From CAZDAW01 sp964503685 (lineage in GTDB: Bacteria > Chloroflexota > Anaerolineae > Anaerolineales > Anaerolineaceae): DNA of 15,741 bases. The notes beneath the pieces were generated by a model. The model saw only the letters and a program-made list of their open reading frames with translations, was not told the origin of the DNA and searched no databases. Position 1 is the first letter of the stretch. The number at the start of each line of letters is the position of its first letter. The position numbers were made by a program, and so were the translations under genes. The stretch is taken from contig CAZDAW010000084.1 of NCBI GenBank assembly GCA_964503685.1, positions 1-15,741 on the forward strand. The letters run 5' to 3'. Shown here in pieces: positions 7,765 to 15,400 of the stretch.

Positions 7765-8616
7765 ATGGATAACGAAATTACCCTTAATCTTTTATCGTTT
7801 GTTGACCAGGAGATTAAAAATCAATCTGCTTCGACGGGTACCGCCAGCGAGTCAGGTCTCGAATTTTATCAATTACTCACCTCGTTATTTTTGAGTTCGA
7901 CGTCAGAAACCGGCATGTTTAGCGGCGCCTGGGGTTCCGGCATGTCAACCGAGATGATCTCTCTGCTTGAACAGTTATTGCAGCAGAATTTTCAAACCGA
8001 GGGCAGCGGCCTTTCCGGTCAGAGTGTTCATATTAATCAATTCGCTGCCGAAATCAGCGTTGGCGGTGATGGCGCTAACGCCAATTGCGGCCCCACCTCG
8101 TTGACCATTGCCCTCCATGCCCTGGGTTTAAAAGTGGCCGGCGAAACAGCATCCACCAGCGCTGGCCAGGCGGTTGACCTGGCTCGCAAGAGTATGGCCG
8201 CAGACGCATCCAAAGATGGCGTGGACAGCAGCGGCAACCGTGTGGATGGGGAACACAGCACGTTTACCAATTTTTCGGAGCTGAAGCGCGGCGCCAGGGC
8301 CGCTGGCGCAACTGTACGCGATATCAATCCGAGCGCATCCACCATCCAAACCGCATTAGAGAGCGGCGCGAAAGTGGTTATCAGCGGTACTTTTGTTGGC
8401 AAGTCGCCGTTGCCCTGGACGGGCGACCGTGGTTCCGATAACCAGAGCGCGCCTGGCGGGGCGACTGCGCATATCGTCGCCGTTACCGGTTACGATGCGC
8501 AGTCGGGAACGTTTACCGTTAATGACCCGGCTCGCAATACGATCATTCAGGTTGATGCAGAGACGCTTCAATATTTCATGCAGGGCAATGCCGGCGCCAT
8601 TGCGATTTCGCGCTAG
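7765..8616 (+). CDS. C39-like cysteine peptidase without signal peptide
   Basis: A 283-aa protein whose C-terminal half (about 88-283) matches a papain-fold C39-like peptidase. The probable catalytic set is Gln92 (oxyanion), Cys108 in NANCGPTSL (105-113), His236 in TAHIVAVTGYD (234-244) and Asn253/Asp254 in VNDPA (252-256). The order and spacing are right for the family, so it is probably active. Residues 1-87 are rich in Ser, Gly and Leu, with two amphipathic Leu-rich stretches (33-45, 64-75), and contain no Sec signal or lipobox. No better start exists, because TAA at 7735-7737 closes the frame upstream. Only a weak AGG precedes the ATG. It begins 53 bp after the chemoreceptor stop with no terminator between them, so co-transcription is likely. 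Substrate is unknown. Confidence 0.82.
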   Translation: MDNEITLNLLSFVDQEIKNQSASTGTASESGLEFYQLLTSLFLSSTSETGMFSGAWGSGMSTEMISLLEQLLQQNFQTEGSGLSGQSVHINQFAAEISVGGDGANANCGPTSLTIALHALGLKVAGETASTSAGQAVDLARKSMAADASKDGVDSSGNRVDGEHSTFTNFSELKRGARAAGATVRDINPSASTIQTALESGAKVVISGTFVGKSPLPWTGDRGSDNQSAPGGATAHIVAVTGYDAQSGTFTVNDPARNTIIQVDAETLQYFMQGNAGAIAISR

Positions 8617-8675
8617 ATTGCACCCGGCGCGAAGAACAGCGCTTTCTTTGATGAATACTCAAAAATGGATAATAA

Positions 8676-8704
8676 AACAGCCTTTGTATCTCGCAAAGGC
8701 TGTT
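8676..8704. terminator. Bidirectional intrinsic terminator (peptidase gene and aptamer RNA)
   Basis: AACAGCCTTTG (8676-8686) pairs perfectly with 8694-8704 around a 7-nt loop. On the plus strand it is followed by ATTTTG, 60 bp after the peptidase stop. On the minus strand it is followed by TTTTATTATCC and comes about 20 nt after the last c-di-GMP aptamer. It therefore ends two converging transcripts. On the minus strand it could also be the expression platform of the riboswitch array. Confidence 0.85.
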
Positions 8705-8725
8705 ATTTTGCAGTCAGCACTCTTC

Positions 8726-8816
8726 GGCGGTCTGGCGATCTTGGTCGTTTTTTGGGCGACTTTAGACCCATGACTCTGCGTCTCCGGTTTTCACCGAATT
8801 TGCCTTTTTCGGCAGT
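8726..8816 (-). promoter_or_regulatory. c-di-GMP-I riboswitch aptamer, unit 3 (terminator-proximal)
   Basis: On the minus strand: GGCAAA at 8804-8799, a six-pair hairpin closed by a GAAA loop (including one G-U pair that exists only in the minus-strand RNA), core GACGCAGAG, GGGTCTAAAG, and a short P3 (GTCG/CGAC, 8760-8757 with 8747-8744). It deviates most from consensus. The middle A of CAAAG is G, and CATGAT at the base of P3 is CAAGAT, which breaks one pair with TCATGG. Confidence 0.8.
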
Positions 8817-8906
8817 CTGGCTATCATGGCCGTTTTTCCAATTGTACGGCTTTAGACCCATGACTTTGTGTCGCCGGCTTTCGCCGGTTTTGCCGTTTTC
8901 GGTAGT
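8811..8906 (-). promoter_or_regulatory. c-di-GMP-I riboswitch aptamer, unit 2 (middle)
   Basis: On the minus strand: GGCAAA at 8894-8889, hairpin CCGGC-GAAA-GCCGG, core GACACAAAG (G to A against GACGCAAAG), GGGTCTAAAG, P3 GCCGT/ACGGC (8850-8846 with 8833-8829, 12-nt loop) and basal pairing TCATGG/CCATGA. The distance to the next unit is 90 bp. Its 3' end GACTGCC overlaps the 5' start of unit 3. Confidence 0.85.
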
Positions 8907-8994
8907 CTGGCAATCATGGTTACCTTAGGAGGGTAACTTTAGATCCATGACTTTACGCCCACTGCTTTCACAGTGTTTGCCTTTATCGGAGTGC
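8901..8994 (-). promoter_or_regulatory. c-di-GMP-I riboswitch aptamer, unit 1 (promoter-proximal)
   Basis: On the minus strand: GGCAAA at 8981-8976, hairpin CACTGT-GAAA-GCAGTG, core GGCGTAAAG (two changes against GACGCAAAG, but the AAAG is kept), GGATCTAAAG, a strong P3 GTTACC/GGTAAC (8937-8932 with 8924-8919) and basal TCATGG/CCATGA. The distance to unit 2 is 87 bp. It starts within a few nucleotides of the predicted transcription start. Confidence 0.82.
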
Positions 8995-9001
8995 TACATC
9001 C

Positions 9002-9030
9002 ATTATGACATGTCTATATATGAAATTCAA
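9002..9030 (-). promoter_or_regulatory. Sigma70-type promoter of the c-di-GMP aptamer RNA
   Basis: On the minus strand TTGAAT (9030-9025) and CATAAT (9007-9002) are spaced exactly 17 bp. They match consensus at four and five of six positions. The start would be near 8995, directly ahead of the first aptamer, which supports a dedicated short transcript. Confidence 0.65.
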
Positions 9031-9182
9031 CTATGCCCGAATGATTTTTACAAAAATTTTACGTTGTCTGAACAACCCTATCCAGACAGGGCCGGATGGA
9101 TGAACCAATCATGGCTGGAACAAATCTGAACCACAATCCGTCTATGCTTGGTAAGACTGAATATTGAACCGGATTGGCTGTG

Positions 9183-9350
9183 TTATACTTAACTCGAGTT
9201 GCTGCCTTGACAATAATCTCTGCGTTTGTTGCTGCGAGAAGGGCGCTTTTGCCCGACGAATTAGTCTCAACGTCAAAATCCGAGGTTGCCGCGCCTTGAC
9301 AGAATGTCGAGGCTAATGACATCCAGTCGGCAGCTTTGATTATACTTAAC
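9183..9350. repeat. 11-bp direct repeat flanking a 146-bp segment
   Basis: TTATACTTAAC occurs at 9183-9193 and 9340-9350, with similar flanks (GCTGTG before the first, GCTTTGA before the second). Each copy contains TATACT, a good -10 match, so the second (9341-9346, with ATGACA 19 bp upstream at 9316-9321) could be the promoter of the alpha-2-macroglobulin gene. GCCTTGACA also occurs twice between them (9204-9212, 9293-9301). The segment could be a duplicated promoter block or an old small insertion; neither is established. Confidence 0.35.
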
Positions 9351-9482
9351 AAATCATGAATAAATTAAGTTCGCGGTTGCGGCTGATCATGGGACCGATT
9401 TAACTGCTATCGCCAATATAGATAAACCCAAAAAAATTATAAAATTCAGAATGATTAAGGCAGGCCCCAACGGGAGTATATT

Positions 9483-12400
9483 ATGTCACAAAAAAATCAT
9501 TTTAATCTGACTCGTCAAATAAACTGCCATAGTCGAGTTTACCGACTTTTTGCCGCGCTTATGCTGCTGGCGTTGCTGAGTGTTCAATGCACCCCTGTCT
9601 CTCAGAGGGGTCCGGAAAGCATCGAAATACCTGACCAATCCGCGCCCCAGCCGCCTGAAGTGATTCGCATTCAACCCTCCGACGCTGAAGAATTGACGCT
9701 CGACGGAAAAATTGAGCTTGAATTCGATCAGGCGATGGACGAAGCGAAAACGACCGCAGCGTGGTCGATGACAGACGCCGAGAATAAAACTCTGGCTGGA
9801 AAAGTGACCTGGCAGTCTGAACGGATCATGCAGTTCAAACCCGATCAGATGCTCAAGCCGGGCGCTGTATACACGATCACATTATCGAAAACCGCCGCCA
9901 GTAAAGAGGGCGTTACCCTGCAGGAGGATTATACCCTTTCATATAATACGTCTGAAACCTTGCGGGTTAATCGGGTATTCCCTGTGGATGGAGCGGAAGA
10001 TGTGCAGGTTTCCACCCCCATCAGCGTCATCTTTAATCGCCCGGTCGTTCCGATCGGAATTGGAGATGCTCAGGTTGAAGGCGTTGACCCGCTCCAGTTC
10101 GACCCGCCGGTCAGCGGAGAGGGAAAGTGGGTCAGTTCGTCGGTTTACACCTTCCAGCCCGAAAAACCGTTGAAGAGCGGCACGCGCTATCAGGTGGTGA
10201 TTAAAGCCGGCCTGACCGATGCCGCCGGCGAGGAAGCGACTGCACTGCCCGACGATGTAAGCTGGCAGTTCGCGACGATGACGCCCACCGTGGCTTACTT
10301 CACCATCGCTGATCAACCCGTCGATTATGACCGGGTTGGTGATATCCCCCTGGATGTCGTTTTTAAAATTGCCTTCAGCCAGCCGATGGATGCCAACAGT
10401 GTGGTTAAAGCGATCTCTTTGCAGACCATTGATGAAAAACCGGTTGACCTGAGTAAAGCCGTTTGGAATAAAGAGGGTACTGAGGTGTCCCTGACCCCGG
10501 TGCGCCGGCTGGAATTGGGAACGGATTATGTCTTCTCGATAAAGGAAAAATCTGCTGCCGCTCAAGATGGCGGTATGCTTTCTGGCTCCTGGCGGTGGAC
10601 GTTTACCACCGTTCAGCCCCCGTCAGTTCTCTATACGGATCCTGCTGATGATACCGTTCAGAAATCCTATACCCCATATTTGAATATCAAATTTGCCTCG
10701 CCAATGAACGTGGAAACGCTGAATTCCCGCGTCCTCATCACGCCCAAACCGGAAAATTTGAGCTTTTATTATGATCCCTATAGTTATGAGCTTAATGTTT
10801 ATGGGCTATCGCCGTCGACTAAATATCAGGTTAACATCACGCCCGGAATGGAAGACCGGTATGGGAATCGCATAACAAACGCGCTGTCGTTTGGTTTCAC
10901 CACTGCTTCCATGCAGCCTTCAGCCTACCTGAGTATGCCCGACGTGTCAATTTTTCGCGCCGGCGCCCCGCAGGAATTTTATTCCAATCTGATCAACGTG
11001 AGTCAGGCTTCATACGAAGTGTATAAACTCACTTCTGAACAGTTTGTTCAATTGAACTACGATTATAAAAAACGCCAATCGTTCACCCCGGAAAAGGAAG
11101 AACCTGTCTGGCGAAAAGAAGAAACCTATTCCGAACTGACCGATAAAGGAACCTGGCAGAAATACACCCCGGAAACACAGGCGGGCAAGTCGCTGCCCCT
11201 GGGTTTTTACTTCCTGGGTATGAATGCAGAGGGCGTTGAATATGAGAATAAATACCTTGATACCCGTCTGTTTGGTGTATGCGACGCCCAGATCGTCTTT
11301 AAAACCGCCGCCGGGGAGTCGCTGTTATGGCTGACGGATATCAACAGCGGCGAGCCGCTGAGCGGTGTGTCGGTCGCCATCTACGACGATCAGTTCAAAG
11401 AAATCGGGCGCGGCGTCACTGATAAAGACGGCGTCCTGCATCTGGATACTCCCAAAACGGCCGACCGTTACGTTGTTCGCTATGCCATCACTGCTGATGC
11501 AAAGCACTTTGCCTTTGCCAGCAGCAATTGGGGCAGCGGTGTGGATCGTTACGAAAGCCAGACATGGAATGGTTTTACCCACTCGCCCGATCACCCGATG
11601 GCCTATCTTTATACGGATCGACCGATTTATCGTCCTGGTCAGCCGGTTTATTTTAAAGGGATTGCCCGTCTGGAAGATGATGCGGTTTATAGTTTACCCA
11701 AGGAAACTAAGCTGACGGTTGCCATCTCGAATTATGAAGAAACGGTATATGAAGAAGAGATGACGCTCAATCAGTTTGGAACTTTCAGCGGTGAATTTAA
11801 TATTGATAATGAAGCCACGCTGGGAGATTACGACCTGATCGCTTACCTGCCCAGCGAAGCCGTTGCAGTTGACGGCGGGGGAGGCGGCGGCGAGCGAATC
11901 GAAATTGGACGGGTGAGCTTCAGTGTTGCCGAGTACCGCCGTCTGGAATTCCAGATTTCGGTCGCTGCCAAAAAGTCTGATCTGCGCAACGGCGAAAAGA
12001 TGGAAATTGACCTGGGAGCAGATTACCTCTCCGGCGGCTCGGTTGCCGATGCTGACGTATATTGGAACTACAGCACCGCGCCATATATGTTCATCCCCGA
12101 TGGCGAAGATTTGCAAGGCTATAACTTTATCGATGAAGATCTGTGGGAAGAATATTACAACTATCAGCCGGTCCTTGCTACAGAAGGCCGGGCAAAGATG
12201 GATGCTTCCGGACAGTTGCATCTTTCCCTGCCGGTGGCTGTAAGCGAAAGCAAGCTGGCGCGCCAGATCACATTTGAGGCGACGGTCACCGACCTGGCCG
12301 GCAGCCAGGTGAGCGGGCGCTCCCGGGTGACGGTTCACCCCGGCCTGATCTATGCCGGCGTTCGCCCGCACAGTTATGTGGGCAGCGCAAACGAAGAGCA

Positions 12401-15400
12401 AACCTTCGATTTGGCTGTGGTGGATTGGAAGAGTCAGCCGGTTGCCAATCAATCTCTATCGGTTGAGATCGTCGAACGCCAGTGGTTCACCGTTCAGGAG
12501 CAGGATGCCGAAGGGCAGATTCATTGGAAATCGACTGCCAAAGAAACGCCTGTTACCCGCTTTGATAAAATCGTTGCCGACGAAAACGGACGCGCCTCGG
12601 TTCAATTTACGCCGACTAAAGGCGGCGAGTACCGCGCTAAAGTATCTACCTACGATGCCAACGGCTATCAGGTGCGTTCGTCTGCTTCGATGTGGGTGGC
12701 CGGCGGCGATTACATCGCCTGGGAGACCGACGACCGTCGTTCGCTCAAACTGGTGGCTGACCACGATTCATACAAGGTCGGCGATACCGCCGAAATCATG
12801 ATCGCCTCGCCGTTCCAGGGTGAAGCCTATGCCCTGGTCACTGTGGAGCGCAGCCGCATCCGGAAATGGGAAGTTCTGCCGATCAGCGGCAGCAGCACGG
12901 TTTATAAATTGCCGGTCACTGCTGATATGGCTCCTAACGCTTTTGTTTCTGTAATGATCATCAAAGGCGCCGATAAGGATACCCCCCGCCCCGATTACGC
13001 CATTGGCCTGGTCGAAGTGAAAGTTGATCCGGGTAAGCATGCCGTGAAAGTTCAGGTCATCCCGGATAAGGAGACAGCCGGGCCGCGCGAAAAGGTCACT
13101 TTTACGGTGATTACGACCGACGCCGATGGGAAGCCGGTTGACGCCGAAGTTTCCCTGGCTCTGAGCGACCTGGCCACTTTGCTGCTGCGCAGCTCCAACT
13201 CATCGCCGATCATGGATTATTTCTATTCGCCGCGTTTTGTCGAGATCAGCACTTCGACGCCTTTCAATGCGATGATTGAAGATTATAACGAGCGCCTGAC
13301 GAAGCAAATCGCCGGCGATACCGGCCTGGCCATGGGCAGCGGCGGCGGCGGCAAAGGCGGCGGCGCCCTGGGTGTGATGGAAGTCCGCCAGGATTTCCCT
13401 GATACCGCCTACTGGAAAGCAGATGTGACAACCGGAGAAAAGGGTCAGGCGCTGGCGACGGTGACCCTGCCGGATAACCTGACCACCTGGCGCATGGATG
13501 CCCGCGCTGTAACCAAAGATACCCGCGTCGGGCAAACGACCATCGATATCCTTAGCACTAAACCGCTGCTCTTGCGTCCGCAAACCCCGCGCTTCCTCGT
13601 CGTTGGCGACAAGGTAACGTTCGGTACAGCCATCCATAACAACAGCGAAGAACCTCTGGATGTTGAAGTTTCTCTCCAGGCTAAGGGTGTTGAACTGACC
13701 AGCGACGCCGTACAGAAAATCAAAATCCCGGCTGGGCGGCAGGATTATGTCTCCTGGAACGCGGTCGTTAATATGGGCGCTACCCGCGTGGATTTGCTCT
13801 TCAGCGCAACGGGCGGCAAATATCAGGACGCCACCCGTCCTACTCTGGGAACTTTGGACGATCAGGGAATCCCGGTTTATCGTTACGAAGCCGTTGAAAT
13901 TGCCGGCGCGTCGGGTTTGTTGGATAAGTCTGGCTCGCTCAGCGAGATTGTCAGTTTACCCTCCAACATCGGCAACAATCCGGGCGAGTTGACTGTCCAG
14001 GTTGCCCCGTCTCTGGCGGCGGGAATGACCGATGGTTTGAAATATCTCGAACATTATCCCTACGAATGCATTGAGCAGACCATTTCACGCTTCCTGCCCA
14101 ATGTAGTGATGACACGCGCCCTGCGCGCTGCCGGAATAGAAGACGTTGAGGCTGACGGCAAATTGAAGGAACAGGTCAACATCGGTTTGCAGCGCATCTA
14201 CAGCAAGCAGAATGCCGACGGCGGCTGGGGCTGGTGGAGCGACCAGCAAAGCAATGACCTGACCACAGCTTATGTGGTGTTAGGCTTACTCGAAGCCAGA
14301 GCGTCTGATTACTCGGTCAGCGAAGATACGTTGACGAGAGCATTGAATTTCCTTTCGAGCAAAATAAAGCCGGTCGGTAAACTGCCTTCGACTGAGACGA
14401 TTAACCGTCAGATGTTTATCTTGTATGTGCTGGCGCGCGCCGGCAGGCCCCTGGCAAGCGATACGATTGCTCTCTACGATGTTCGTACATCGATGGACAT
14501 CTATGCCCGCGCTTTCCTCGCCCAGACGTTGCATCTGATCGATTCGGGCGACCCGCGCATCAAGACCCTGCTCTCCGATATCGGCGGCTCGGCGGCATTG
14601 AGCGCAGCCGGGGCGCATTGGGAAGAGAAGAAGGATGATTACTGGAATTGGAATACCGACCTGCGCACGACGGCGATCACCCTCAATGCCCTGATTCAGA
14701 TCGACCCCAAGAACAAACTTAATGCAGACGCGGCGCGTTGGTTGATGAGCAACCGCACCGCAGGGTACTGGCGCAGCACCCAGGAAACGGCCTGGACGCT
14801 GATGGCCCTGACCAATTGGATGACGACCAGCGGCGAGTTGAAAGCCGATTACAGTTATGCAGTTGCCCTCAACGGTGAGCGCATCGGCGAGGGTACTGCG
14901 AACCAGGAAACCCTGCGTCAAGTGAACGAACTCAAGGTTGATATCACTGATCTGTTGAAAGACGAGCCGAACCGCCTGACGTTTGCCCGTAACGCCGGTT
15001 CCGGCGCGCTCTATTACACTGCTTACCTCAAGGGATCCCTGCCGGTTGAAGAGATCAAGCCGCTCGATCACGGCGTTACCATCACGCGCAGCTATTACGC
15101 TCTCAACAATCTCACCAAACCGGTGACCAAAGCGAAGTGGGGCGATCGCCTACTGGTGCGTCTGACTATCATCGTGCCGCATACCGTCCATTACCTGGTC
15201 GTCGATGATCCCCTGCCCGCCGGTTTGGAAGCTATTGACCAGTCGCTGGAAACCAGCCCGCAGCAGCCGAGCGGCCTGGAGTCGTTTGAGTGGAGCGACC
15301 CGTACAAAACCGGATGGGGCAGCTGGCTCTTCGATCACGTTGAGATGCACGATGAAAAAGTGACCCTCTCGGCGACGACGCTTTCGGCAGGCACCTACAT

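Larger units (their letters stand above)
8676..8995 (-). ncRNA. Triple tandem c-di-GMP-I aptamer RNA, apparently stand-alone
   Basis: A predicted RNA of about 320 nt, from a start near 8995 to the terminator at 8704-8676. It contains three head-to-tail c-di-GMP-I (GEMM-I) aptamers. Each unit has GGCAAA, a GAAA-tetraloop hairpin, a GACGCAAAG-like core, (G)G(G/A)TCTAAAG, a variable P3 hairpin and an (A)TGAT(T/A)GCCAGACT(A/G)CC-type 3' end. The tetraloop hairpins covary: CCGGC/GCCGG in the middle unit, TTCGGT/ACCGGA in the last, CACTGT/GCAGTG in the first. P3 stems covary too (GTTACC/GGTAAC, GCCGT/ACGGC, GTCG/CGAC). No gene follows on the minus strand; beyond the terminator lies the antisense of the peptidase gene. 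It could be a c-di-GMP sponge or sensor RNA, or the leader of an antisense transcript. Confidence 0.82.
8617..9482. other. 866-bp non-coding region with a c-di-GMP aptamer RNA
   Basis: No ORF here has a credible start, ribosome site or family resemblance. The left half (8676-9030) is a complete minus-strand transcription unit made of promoter, three c-di-GMP-I aptamers and terminator. The right half (9031-9482) is the upstream region of the alpha-2-macroglobulin gene. It contains an 11-bp direct repeat (TTATACTTAAC at 9183-9193 and 9340-9350) and a good ribosome site (GGGAG, 9472-9476). Confidence 0.75.

Noticed and set aside
8665..8928. Plus-strand ORF starting MDNKTAFVSRKG across the aptamer array.
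   Set aside because: It begins inside the peptidase terminator, has no ribosome site, and its repeated peptide pattern is a direct product of the aptamer repeats.
8720..9000. The three direct repeats read on the plus strand as a mobile repeat family or a CRISPR-like array.
   Set aside because: Periods are 90 and 87 bp, with variation concentrated in paired hairpin positions. Read on the minus strand they match the c-di-GMP-I aptamer throughout, including GAAA loops and G-U pairs that only make sense on that strand.
9059..9352. Minus-strand ORF of 97 codons upstream of the macroglobulin gene.
   Set aside because: It needs a TTG start with no ribosome site, shows no recognisable domain, and overlaps the promoter-like repeats. 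A decayed fragment cannot be excluded, but nothing supports it as a gene.
14286..15071. A 261-codon minus-strand ORF inside the macroglobulin thioester region.
   Set aside because: The plus-strand frame encodes well-conserved thioester and C-terminal domains; the antisense ORF has biased composition, no ribosome site and no recognisable fold.
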